Of a DNA stretch of 64,000 bases, positions 53,845 through 63,097 are shown one piece after another (within the stretch, counting starts at the first letter, position 1; each line of letters starts with the position of its first letter). Origin of the DNA: Hofstenia miamia (Eukaryota > Xenacoelomorpha > Acoela > Hofsteniidae). The notes under the pieces are model-generated. The model ran no database searches. It was not told where the DNA came from and saw only the letters and a program-made list of their open reading frames with translations. The stretch lies in NCBI GenBank assembly GCA_900660155.1, contig CABFPE010000034.1:521083-585082 (forward strand), read 5' to 3'. Position numbers and translations under genes: made by a program.

Positions 53845-53914
53845 CTATTTAAATCATGGAGTTTTTAGTGGATCCCATAAGCACTCATTAAAAGTAGTAT
53901 TTAACGTATCATCA

Positions 53915-54238
53915 CTGTCACCATGTAAGTTAATGATAGTTGAAATCATTTAATTTCGTCTTTATGCTAATTGGGTTCGTCGACGTAACTAATGAGAATT
54001 ACTCAAATATTTCCAAATTAAATCCATGCTATTAAGATTGTAATTATTTTCACTATTTCTTATTTGAATCTGTTTTTTATGAGATAAGCCTGCAGCCTAC
54101 ACCAAGATTGTGAAATTTCGTCATCAACACAGATTCTTACTTTCTATCTGCTTCATACCCTTTTGAAAATTCTGTCTGAATGTTTCGTGTCACACGCTAC
54201 GAATTGTCGGACTAGCCTATCCCGAGTTCTAGGATGTC
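53915..54238. other. Intronic stretch, nothing recognised
   Basis: It is AT-rich with no motif that I can assign, and may include unrecognised LTR remains next to the Gypsy element. Confidence 0.4.
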
Positions 54239-54843
54239 GTGTACATTCTTCAATTTATTTTTTCAATGCCAAATAGCGTTCTTGTAGGAAAGGTACTAGA
54301 CGAGTGGGAACGTGTTCAAGAACATTCCAGCTCTTCCATATCCTTTATGGTGTGCGACTGTTCAGATGGGACGTTGTTACCCCAATGGTTGTCCACTGTG
54401 CCGGGAATGTCTACAAAAATTGGTGGTAAGGAAGTCCAACAGATACTCTTTCTGCGCTTCTCCATGTGGTTTGGTTCGACTCAAGGCTTTTTGTTAAATT
54501 GCTTATGCAAAATAGAGATTGGGGAACGACAGACAATCCCGTCGCGGGAACCAGTACCTGAATCTGCGAAATGAAAAAAGGAGAACCATCATCTTGTGGA
54601 ACAATCCAGCTGAATCGTCGGAAGAGGCATCTAGTGCAGAACGTGGTAAGTCATCATGTTCAAAACGTTTTGTGTTATGGAATGGTTATCAGAGACCGGT
54701 CTAGGTGCAATATTTACAGTGTCAAGAATGGTACTGTGGTTGATGTTATACATATGATATCTTCTTTGTTTGTAATGACTATCTTCGAAACACGTTTTGT
54801 ATCTGAGTTTCGATTTTGCAAGTGTGCGGATTCGTATTATTAA
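54239..54843 (+). other. Unrecognised ORF-dense block
   Basis: Three + frames stay open for 60 to 111 codons each in overlapping fashion (54239-54574, 54312-54497, 54519-54704, 54571-54843). GC content is visibly higher than the surroundings from about 54290 to 54720. One frame carries a cysteine-rich run (CYPNGCPLCREC) and another VLDEWERVQEHSSSSISFMV. A good donor-like GTAAGT occurs at 54645. No frame gives a family I can name. It may be a decayed transposon or processed pseudogene with frameshifts, or an unrecognised exon. Confidence 0.3.
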
Positions 54844-55151
54844 AAATGTGTTAAAATAAAAATAATTTTTATCTTATCTAATATAGGCCTATTGCCTATT
54901 ATTCCAAGAATATTTTATATAGTTGTGAATGTATTTTACACAATATAACCTAGTAAACATAAATGATGATATACTCGGTAGAACTTATATAATGATCATT
55001 ATATAAAATAGACAAAGTAGTTGTTTACCCCAAATTGAATTGTAGAAGAAGACCTAATTTGTGTTAGTGCAACATTATAAATAGCGCTCAGGTTGTATAC
55101 AAAAGCTTATTTTTAGTAAAACAGAATATCCTAATGTTCTAAAATTTACAG
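54844..55151. other. Intronic stretch, nothing recognised
   Basis: AT-rich. It ends with an acceptor-like CTAAAATTTACAG at 55139-55151 next to the Ig-like remnant. Confidence 0.4.
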
Positions 55152-55386
55152 AAGAAAATTGTACAAAAACGACAGAGCTCTACCCCATGTTACGGTACCT
55201 AAGGGAAAAGTATGTTATTATTTGCAAATCGCTCATGTAAATATTGTTCAAATATCAATCAAAGCATCAACCCAAGCCCAGGGCAAATACCGTTTCAAAA
55301 ATTGGGCTAATCTCAGCAGACAACCGGCTAGAACAGCTCAAGCGAACTACTTAAATGTTTGCGAAATAGTTTATTATTGCCCTTAG
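55152..55386 (+). pseudogene. Possible Ig-domain exon remnant
   Basis: The frame behind an acceptor-like CAG reads KLYKNDRALPHVTVPKGK, then VQISIKASTQAQGKYRFK and RTAQANYLNV. This follows the second half of an Ig domain: C-strand region, E-strand LxIx, then GxYxC and a G strand. The expected F-strand cysteine is phenylalanine (KYRF). The segment can be aligned with exon 60891-61001 (LQISKVRSSDSGRYSC). No proper donor follows the G strand, and the frame ends at TAG (55384-55386). The apparent entry phase differs from the true Ig exons here. I take it as a decayed exon, though an alternative terminal exon is possible. Confidence 0.35.
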
Positions 55387-55891
55387 GGCTCTATATCTAT
55401 GCAATGTTTAGTTTTTTTGAAGTAAATTGTGATAAATATTTGTAATTTCACAATTACATGAGTAAAACCTCCTTTTCGGTTTGATGTTTATAATCGAATT
55501 GAAATATTTGAAAGGGCATATTTTCTTAAGGTCACTTAATTGCGATGGATTATATGCAAAACCGTCTCTTCCAATCAACAAATGCGAATTGTTGAGGCTT
55601 CTTTAATTAAATAATATACGAGAGTATGTTCTTGCAGACAGCTATATACTGTGGTCGTTAAAGCATTTCCAAACGTTATTCTTATAGATAATCAGAGTAA
55701 AGAATAAATCATTACCTATTCTAATGTCGCTTGACAGTTACTCTTTTCAAATGATCTGATATTCGTGAGTGGATAGTAAATTTATGTTTTAATAAATGTC
55801 ACGCATTAATTAAAGTAGTAAACCAGAAATTGCGGCGTTGAATTAATCTTGGCTTTCCCGCTTTTTTGCATAGTTTTGGCTAAGTTTAATC

Positions 55892-55945
55892 CATTGTAAT
55901 AATGAGTACCAGACGCTAAGGGACCTTAGCGCCAAAATTACAATG
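55892..55945. repeat. Two-stage hairpin
   Basis: The outer arms CATTGTAAT (55892-55900) and ATTACAATG (55937-55945) enclose the near-perfect palindrome CGCTAAGG-GA-CCTTAGCG (55914-55931). Confidence 0.55.
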
Positions 55946-56725
55946 AATGTATTGGACTTTATTGACATATTCAAAAATGGAGATATTGTACAAATCGATT
56001 TGTTAGTCTAAGATAAGAATTATAGTGTAGTAATATGCATTCATGTTCGGTTTAAGAGTTTGTAAGATGTGATTTCTATTTTTCAAATGCATTTTTGCTA
56101 TTTTTGTAAATCGTAGCAAACTGTGAAATAATATGAAATGATTATAACATTGAGAGAGATGTTCTGGTATTTTTGTGTTATATGTATGCCACCCCCAGTC
56201 AAATATGTATGGAAAAACATAGAAATACGGAAATCCTAACAACAATCTTATTTTTTAGTCAAGTAAAAGCGAAATTTGCGAAAGTGTAACAATGGAATTC
56301 CTACTGGAGCACAATATCATGTTCAATTCATTCAGATGTGATATTTTGAACACAGTATAAACCTTCACAGAAAATTTCGAATTTAGTGTTTAATTTAAAA
56401 GTATTCAATTCACGAATATTTGAAAACTTGATTACAAACTATTTGTGCTAGAAGCTATAGGTCACGTTCGCGATGTCCATATAATAGATCTATGTACTAT
56501 GAAGTAGTTTTTTATCGTAGGGTGTATTGATGCAAGAGCGATTCTTCATTGCTTGTCGGGTTTTAACCAAACCACGATATACTACGAATTTTTCTTCATT
56601 TAATATTTTTCCATTGGATTTAACTCTTCGAGTAAACCCTCAATCACTCACATTGATGTTTCAAAATTTGTTCAAGATCATGAACATATCTGCAGTGATT
56701 TTGAAATTGTCATTTTAGCTGCTTT

Positions 56726-56808
56726 ATAATTTATTAATCTTAAACTTGGGTATTATACATTTTATGTTAATAAGTGCATAATACCCAAGTTTAAGATTAA
56801 ATTATTAT
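56726..56808. repeat. Long near-perfect hairpin, pre-miRNA-like
   Basis: A 23-bp perfect inverted pair (56734-56756 and 56778-56800; left arm begins TTAATCTTAAACTTGGG) is separated by 21 nt. Pairing continues inward after one mismatch for about five pairs, leaving a small loop. Outward, a 3x3 internal loop is followed by five more pairs. The total hairpin is roughly 80 nt. Such perfection in unselected DNA suggests either a recent palindromic insertion or a small-RNA precursor. Confidence 0.6.
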
Positions 56809-57320
56809 CGCAACCAACTGCTAATTTTTAATAATCGCGCATAAATTTGAAATTCCGGTGCGTCGTGGCTCATGGTTTTTTCTTCAAGAGATGATTTGAA
56901 GGAAGCATTCCAATTATTCCTGCTTTGTTAATGTGCCTGTTTGTGGCTTACACAAAAGGTAAATGAAGCCAATTACACTGAATGTTAAGTTCATCAGATT
57001 GACATATTGTATTTCCACCTCAATTTATATTCGATTATTTCCCAATTTATTTTTAGCTGCGCAGTGTCCGTTTGTGTGTGCCATCAATTAATTGGTGTGA
57101 GATAGTAGACGGAAAACTTGATTTTTAGATAATTACTACATACGTCTATCAATGCTATAAGAGGCTTGACGGATTAAACATTTTCTGAATTTTAAACATT
57201 TTCAAGCTCATTGAAATTTTGTTAGTTTATGCTCAAGAAACTTCTTCGTTGCTCATCATATTTTTCTGTATTTCTTTAAAGTCGTTATAGTCTTCGAACC
57301 ATTAAACTTTAGCATCAACG

Positions 57321-57355
<35 letters not shown>

Positions 57356-58914
57356 TTTAGCCTCTTCTCGTTTTGATTTTAGATATTTTTTTAAGGAAAG
57401 TAGAATAAAAATTCGCTACGTTTAAGCAAGGATCGTTTTGTGCTCATTCTATATCCAATTCAGTGCCCAAAATCGGCTCAGCTCATTACAAGCCCGGATC
57501 GTTGACAATTCTGCAAAATATAGATGTACAAAATTATTGCTTTTAAAAATAAAGCCTTATATTATTTTACGGTATAACAACACTTTTTCACAAACACCTT
57601 GTTATACCTTGTAATACATATATGTAATACATACACAAAAATGTTCATAGTATATGCAGGGAATTTTAAAATCCGTGTTCAACAATTCATTCATGTGCAC
57701 TCTAATTATTACCTAATCTACAACCTAACTTGAACGGATTATTACTCGTTGATTATTTTGAAAAAAATTAATACGGCATTCACCAATATTTTACAGGTTT
57801 GACATTTACCGAAATGTAAATAATCTCTTAAAAGCGTTGATAGCCTATATTTAATGCATCGCAATTGTCAGTCATCGCAAGTGTTTGGAGTAATGACTAT
57901 AAGCGAAATATTTTACAATTCAAGTTGTGAAAAATGACTTAGTTTAACAGTAGTTCATAAACAATTAATATTCAAAGTGCACCAAATTTGCTGCTTTTGC
58001 TGAAAGTTTTCACAGTGAACACCCGCAAACACAATAACATATATATAAATTTCGACGTCACCTTATATATCGGTAACCCATTGGATTCGATATCAATCAA
58101 GATTTTATTCGATTGGGCACATTTTGATCCATGAAAGACCTTGAAATGTTCACAATCCTGTATCATTGATTTCTACACCTGCAAAAATCTGTGATTATCA
58201 ATACACTCCACAGACTACTTTACTACGGACAGATCATTCCAATAATTTGAAAACTACTTTCCGATACCTAGCTCAGTTGTTATATTCATAAGATGCAATA
58301 CAATTAAGTTTTTATCGAAAATTATTTGTTTACTGTTCTAGAAAAGTATCAGATATTTCAGCCTACGCTGGGCCAGAAAAATATGCCAGGCCTATCACAG
58401 CACTGAGGAATGCTTCACTGTATCTTTCAAACAGTATTCTTTAAATGACTTTTATAAAATTTAGTTTAAAACCTGCGATCAAAACAATTATAAATCGCTT
58501 ACAGCCATTTATGAATCAACTTCGACTTCATTACCTTGCAGTTCACTAATTCAAATACTTTCGTCTGCAAATTGCATTCACAGCTCTGACGTCATTAAGA
58601 AATATAAGTTTAAGACTCTAAGATTTTAAGTGGGTGCGCGTCACTTAAATAGCACTCTTCATGAGAAATGTCTTTTGAAATTTTAACGATAAAACACCAA
58701 TTAAATTTCATACAATGAAATAATTGGAAAATGTGGCAGAATCAAGTGTGCTTAAAAGCTTTACACAAAATTGTTGTCTATTTACGTTTGGGTGTTTCAT
58801 GATATCATTATAATATTGTTGATTTTTCATCATTTGAACGCCGCTTGAAATTGCTTTGTTCTGCTTTGAAATATAGTTTATTAGTTGAAGTATATTTCTA
58901 AGTTTTGAATTTAA

Positions 58915-58959
58915 TTGTACAACCATAGCCAACGATGTTTATCGTTGGCTACGGTACAA
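58915..58959. repeat. Hairpin with 11-bp stem and 4-nt loop
   Basis: TAGCCAACGAT (58926-58936) and ATCGTTGGCTA (58941-58951) form a perfect stem around GTTT. TTGTAC (58915-58920) and GTACAA (58954-58959) add a second helix below a small internal loop. Confidence 0.6.
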
Positions 58960-59730
58960 CTCAATGTATTAGTATTAAGTTTTTAGTTTTGTGAATCTTA
59001 GAATGATTTCTCAGTTCAATTATATTGGTTTCTTATAATTTGACTTTTTTGTGTTTGACCTTCTGGAAAGCCTAAAAACCATTTTCTCAGCCAATAGAAT
59101 CTTGTATTTTCCTGCACTTAAGATATTGCATACTGAAGTTAACTTATTCAATTTGAAGTGCGCTTAAATGCATTGTAGCATACATTAAATTTCTCTTGTC
59201 CACTAGCCCCCATAGTCTTTGCATAATTTCTATAGTGTCATTGGTATTTCCATTTAATTAACTCCTTTTTACTATGGTTGTTTCTTAAATGTAGGTTTAT
59301 TGATTGATGTGGTTTTTAGCAAATTGTCAACAAACGAATCAAGAGAATAACATTTGAATAAGTGTTTTCTAATTGTAGGTGAAAGCCAACAAGTCAAAAT
59401 CACTTAGCATTCCATGGACGCATAAAGTAATAGTCTAGGTGTCCATGGCTTTTCTCACCAAATTTTCAACGCTCAAAATTTTATAGATTTTACTTACCAA
59501 ACGAATAGTTTATCAAACGTACTAGAGCGGTTGTTCCAACTTATTACTTTTATTCACAAAATTCTATGTTTTTGTAATGATTGTTCGCATCATTTTGCAA
59601 TTTAGAATATTTTTTTGACACAATATGTAAAGCGAAAGCCTATTTAAGATTTTGCTGAAGCTCTCTGTGAGTATGCCATTATACTTGCTTTTCAAATGCA
59701 ATCATTTAATCTTAAACTAGTTATCTTTAG

Positions 59731-59910
59731 CTAAAAACTACAAACATTTGTTTCCAACGAAGGATAACCCCAAGGTCAGAGTGGCTGAAATCGATAAAAT
59801 TTATATGCTACATTGTCCAGTCAATTCGCCGCAAGACAGTAGCATTCAGTGGTATCGAAACGACAAGCCATTAGATCTATCGGATTCCCGGTATAATGTG
59901 CTTGAAAATG
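59731..59910 (+). CDS. LAR-type receptor phosphatase, Ig2 first-half exon
   Basis: This 180-bp exon lies between acceptor TTATCTTTAG and donor GTAAGA and is phase 1 at both ends. It encodes the A to D strands of an Ig domain: linker KNYKHLFPTKDNPKVRV, B-strand cysteine in YMLHCPV, core tryptophan in IQWYRNDKPL, then SDSRYNVLEN with a glycine completed by the next exon. In LAR-type receptor tyrosine phosphatases Ig2 is divided by an intron at exactly this glycine, just before the E strand. Such receptors act on neurons and other cells in adhesion, axon guidance and synapse formation. The linker joins in frame with the exon at 34584-34859. Other Ig-superfamily receptors remain possible but fit the combined exon structure less well. 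Confidence 0.85.
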
Positions 59911-60460
59911 GTAAGATTTCTTAATGTTTACTGATAGGTCCCCTTCCTGCCTATACTGAAGATCATTGTTGCAAGCTTATCACTGATATTTGCTTAGTTA
60001 TTGCATATAAACTCATTACACATGAAACTGTGTTCTAGGCAACACTTTTTTTATTTAGGTTACATTCAAGATATAATTTATGTACACATCAAGATAATTT
60101 CTTGTTTTTAATTTTTCAGAGTGCTTCTTTTGGTCAGGAACGTAACCAAATCAGATTAGATTAGTGGATTATCTTTTTATGATGAAAATATTTCAGGAAG
60201 AATGCCATAATTGTTTATCATCGGATTTTCGGAGTGGACTAAACTGATCTCGGCAAGCGAATCTACCCAGACTTGTCACGCCTTTCTCAACTAATCAGTT
60301 TCGTTAACTAATGCTAATATGTATTTAATCTTTTTATCAGTTGTTTTTGAATATAGCTAAATCGTTTCAGCATATTCAATTGACTTGCAACGGTGACTTT
60401 AAGGCCCCAAAAATTCATTAACATTCATAGACTTTGTACTAATTTTATTTAACAATGCAG

Positions 60461-60481
60461 GTTATTTGTGGTATCCCTCTG
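60461..60481 (+). CDS. 21-nt micro-exon inside Ig2 (meA-like)
   Basis: A 21-nt segment sits between an acceptor (TTTATTTAACAATGCAG, with a branch-like TACTAAT upstream) and a strong donor GTAAGTAA. It is phase 1 on both sides, so inclusion adds exactly seven residues, YLWYPSG, between the two halves of Ig2. Skipping restores the normal NVLEN-G-TLQIS join. Vertebrate LAR-RPTPs carry an alternatively spliced mini-exon (meA) at this same site in Ig2, where it tunes binding to synaptic partners. The peptide here does not resemble the vertebrate one. Splice signals and phase are read directly from the sequence; its use as an exon is inferred. Confidence 0.6.
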
Positions 60482-60890
60482 GTAAGTAATCATACATTGA
60501 TTTCATTGCCCATTGTGCACGTGTGCACCCACCGTTTATCAATTTTGTTGCCTTGACTTGAATATAGCATTTTAATTTTAATGCAAATGTGCATGATTGT
60601 GCAGAAAGTCTGAATGTAGTAGCATTTGAATAGTCAACATTGTTGCAGAAGTGCATGACGTAGCAAAATGCCGCTTGCCTATCTGAATTTCCTTGTATTC
60701 GCAGGTATTAAATAGCAGACTATTCAAATATAGTTTCTGTTTTTCATAACTTTTCTGGATTGTCAACAAATAATTAGACAATTTTCATGAAGACGTTCTA
60801 AAATTCAACTTAGAACTCTAAATTATGAGAATGTTTCAAATGCATGGCTTGTTTCTATGAGTGATGTACTTGATGTTTCGAATTGTTTAG

Positions 60891-61001
60891 GTACACTGCA
60901 GATCTCCAAAGTTCGAAGTAGTGATAGCGGGAGATATAGTTGCTCTCGTACTAACCAAGTTGGAACAACGTTATCAGACGATTTTCAAGTTTACACAAAA
61001 G
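60891..61001 (+). CDS. LAR-type receptor phosphatase, Ig2 second-half exon
   Basis: This 111-bp exon lies between acceptor TTGTTTAG (ending 60890) and donor GTACTC (61002), and is phase 1 to 1. It encodes the E to G strands: TLQISKVRSSDSGRYSCSRT carries the L-I, D-x-G-x-Y-x-C signature that closes the disulfide with the cysteine of exon 59731-59910. It ends DDFQVYTK. The exon corresponds to the LAR segment starting ALQI and ending LYVR. The donor is weaker than the others (GTACTC), and the following intron is only 53 nt. Confidence 0.9.
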
Positions 61002-61054
61002 GTACTCATCGTTTTAAATGTTCGACAGCTGTATTAAACTCGAAATTTTTTTAG

Positions 61055-61226
61055 TTCGAAAAGTGCCTCCATCATTTTCTAAGCGTCCAAGTGAAGAAAT
61101 AAGAGTCATACCTGGCAGCAAATTAAATATCACATGTTCAGCAAATGGAAAACCAAAACCTGTCGTTCAATTCTTGAATTTAACCACAGGGAGAATAATT
61201 CCAAACACTTACGAAGCTGATTACAC
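61055..61226 (+). CDS. LAR-type receptor phosphatase, Ig3 first-half exon
   Basis: This 172-bp exon has acceptor TTTTTTTAG and donor GTAAGT, phase 1 to 2. It opens VRKVPPSFSKRPSEEIRVIP, very close to the start of Ig3 in LAR proteins (VRRVAPRFS...), which is the strongest single piece of evidence for the family. The B-strand cysteine is in LNITCSANG. The core tryptophan position holds phenylalanine (VVQFLN), so this domain is slightly atypical. Potential N-glycosylation sites occur at NIT and NLT. The exon ends at EADYT, within the D to E region, as expected for a split Ig domain. Confidence 0.88.
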
Positions 61227-61554
61227 GTAAGTGTTTTTATAAGAATGTCATCTAAAATTGCAAAAAATTCATTGTCATATAGCTGAATTTTCTATGTTCG
61301 GTACATAGATGTGCAAGTTAGTTTCATATTGTATGTATATGTGCGCATAAATGTATTTGCGCTCGTTACTTCTTCTATAAATTATCTTAACGTTGTGTTT
61401 TCTGTCATTTTGTAAACGGAAGAATACTTTTTAACGCAAGTTGTATAAGATTCTTATTGACTCTCCCTTATTATAGAATTTGCTTATGAGTATTGTGAAG
61501 AGGTCAATAACTATAATAACTTTTTTTCATGTTGTATGTAATGTATACATTTAG

Positions 61555-61661
61555 AGCCGCAATTGTGATACGAAACATACTCACTCCTATGCATCTTGCG
61601 TGTATTGCCAAAAATGAAGATGATGAGCAAGCCATGTACAATTTCACAATATCCTTAAAAA
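61555..61661 (+). CDS. LAR-type receptor phosphatase, Ig3 second-half exon
   Basis: This 107-bp exon lies between acceptor ATACATTTAG and donor GTCAGT, phase 2 to 1. Joined to the previous exon it reads T-AAIVIRNILTPMHLACIAKN, giving the E strand and the F-strand cysteine (HLACIA), then EQAMYNFTISLK for the G strand. The length and the phase-1 exit match the end of Ig3 in LAR receptors, after which fibronectin type III repeats would begin. No fibronectin exon was found before 64000. NFT is a potential glycosylation site. The donor is non-optimal (A|GTCAGT) but acceptable. Confidence 0.82.
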
Positions 61662-62251
61662 GTCAGTTCCAAATTGTCATTATATAATCACTATATTTTT
61701 AGAGGTTTTTTATTGATTCATGCTTAAAAAATTATTAATCAATAAAAAAAAATTTTTGACTTAGCAAAAGCTAGATTCTGTTCATAGAATTGTATTCTAA
61801 ATGCAACAACCTTAAGCTAGGGTTTGTTTTTTGAAATGTCCTGTTCACTCATACATTTATAGTAGAGGAGAAATTACTTTAAACTATGCATTATTTTGAG
61901 AAATTTCGACTCAAGTTGAAATTGGACATTTGTCCAAAATTTAACTAGTATTTTTGTTTAAGGGTTTTCGATCGTGTCGACTTACATATAACACTGCATA
62001 TAACTTCGAAGATTGCAATGTATTTTTGTAAAAACTATTTTTAATATTTTTATAAGTCTTTCGAGTAATATAATTTGATTGTTTCATAAATCGAAGTGTA
62101 AGTGTGTAATTGGGTCAATGATTGATTAGTAGATTCAAATTGCTCAAATGTACGTATGTTCCAAGTCTTTCTAAGAGCATTTTTGTAAGTTATAATGAAT
62201 TATTTAAAAGTGATTTTCCTTTAATGGCCAAAATACACTGAAGAATAAATA
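61662..62251. other. Intron after Ig3, nothing recognised
   Basis: AT-rich intron sequence up to the terminal repeat of the Tc1-like element. Confidence 0.5.
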
Positions 62252-63097
62252 CAGTTTAGCCCGAAATTATTCGCCCCCTATGAAAAATTTATTTTTTCTT
62301 AAATAACTTTGATAAATTAAGTGAGAAATTAATAATTTTTAAATGGAATATTGTGGACATTATAGTAATGATATAAACAAAGTTTAAACAAAAAAAGTCC
62401 ATTTGTTAACATGAAAATAATATAATTAAGCATTCCATATGGGTCAATATTAGTAGCCCCCTAAGAATTGAATGGCCTTTTGTGAGAGAACAGCTTTCAA
62501 TCATTTATGATAATTGACTATCAAATTGTTGCACTTATCCACAGGAAGATTTGATCACTCTTGTCTTGAAAATTCCTCCAGTTCTTTTAAGTTGGTTGGT
62601 TTTCGAACATTGGCTCTTTTCTTCAACTCTCCATGGTGGTTCTACAACCATGCTTCACAGTTGGTATAATATTTATGGTATTTAAGGCCTCTTCTTTTTT
62701 TCTCCCAACAAAAGCCACATCTCTGTGAACAAAGAGTTCAAATTGTATCAGGCTTGTTCGAATGTTTGGCAAAGTCTTCCCGTAATTCTGCATCATGCAA
62801 AGTTCTCTGAAATGTGCTCTTCAATATATTGACTCCAGATTGCGATATATCAGTCAAAATCTCATTTGTTACCTGGGGATGCTTCTTCACATCGCGAACA
62901 CTTTTTCTCTTCTGGATTGGTGATAACTTAGATTTTCTTTCTCTACCAGCTAGATTGGCAACAGTTTCATAGTCCTTGTACATCTTTATTATACTTCTGA
63001 CGTTTGATCTTGGGATATCGGGGCATTTTGAAATTGCTGTGTAGCCTTTCCCATTCTTGTAGGTACTAACAACTTTTTCCCTTAAAAGGTACTTCAT
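62252..63097 (-). pseudogene. Tc1-like transposase pseudogene, core deleted
   Basis: The minus frame 63097-62738 encodes the paired-like DNA-binding half of a Tc1/mariner transposase: REKVVSTYKNGKGYTAISK, IPRSNVRSIIKMYKDYETV, then KSVRDVKKHPQVTNEI. Decayed catalytic-domain pieces follow: a frame giving FTEMWLLLGEKK (equivalent to the region after the first catalytic aspartate) and a later one giving GELKKRANVRKPTNLKELEE and SNLPVDKCNNLIVNYHK, the usual Tc1 C-terminus. At about 62640-62650 sequence equivalent to KHG joins NHHGELKKR directly, so the segment with the second and third catalytic acids is missing. The left terminus is TA followed by CAGTTTAGCCCGAAATTATT at 62250. No matching right terminus was found before 63300. 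Confidence 0.8.

Larger units (their letters stand above)
53039..53914 (+). mobile_element. Internally deleted Ty3/Gypsy LTR retrotransposon
   Basis: A miniature element keeps the full order of an LTR retrotransposon: a 5' LTR fragment starting TGTGATTG (53039 to about 53125), a primer binding site TGGCGCAGTCAG (53128-53139), a partial integrase, a purine tract GGAGGAA (53741-53747) and a 3' LTR starting TGTGATTATG (53748). The first 55 or so bases of both LTRs are about 90% identical. The 3' LTR contains a TA tract and may end near 53914, where TTTAACGTATCATCA resembles the 5' LTR end TTTAACGTAATAACA. Gag, protease, reverse transcriptase, RNase H and the first part of integrase are gone. A matching target duplication was not found. 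Confidence 0.75.
34860..59730 (+). other. Proposed 24.9-kb intron between Ig1 and Ig2
   Basis: The donor GTAAGT at 34860 and the acceptor TTATCTTTAG ending at 59730 are both compatible with phase 1. Joining them restores a proline codon between the domains. The interval holds the transposons and candidate exons listed separately. Whether 34584-34859 and 59731-61661 belong to one transcript is inferred from domain order and phase only. Confidence 0.5.
55387..59730. other. Intronic stretch with several hairpins
   Basis: No exon was recognised until the Ig2 acceptor. It contains hairpins at 55892-55945, 56726-56808 and 58915-58959, a short CCATGGAC inverted pair at 59412-59448, and a TA tract at 57323-57351. 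Confidence 0.5.

Noticed and set aside
54339-54400. CDCSDGT as a possible tyrosine phosphatase signature loop
   Set aside because: The residues after it do not give the G-x-x-R-T/S-G part of the loop in any frame, and a phosphatase domain between Ig1 and Ig2 would be out of order.
11024-57351. Microsatellite tracts as possible CRISPR or tandem gene arrays
   Set aside because: They are simple TA or TAA repeats with no unique spacers.
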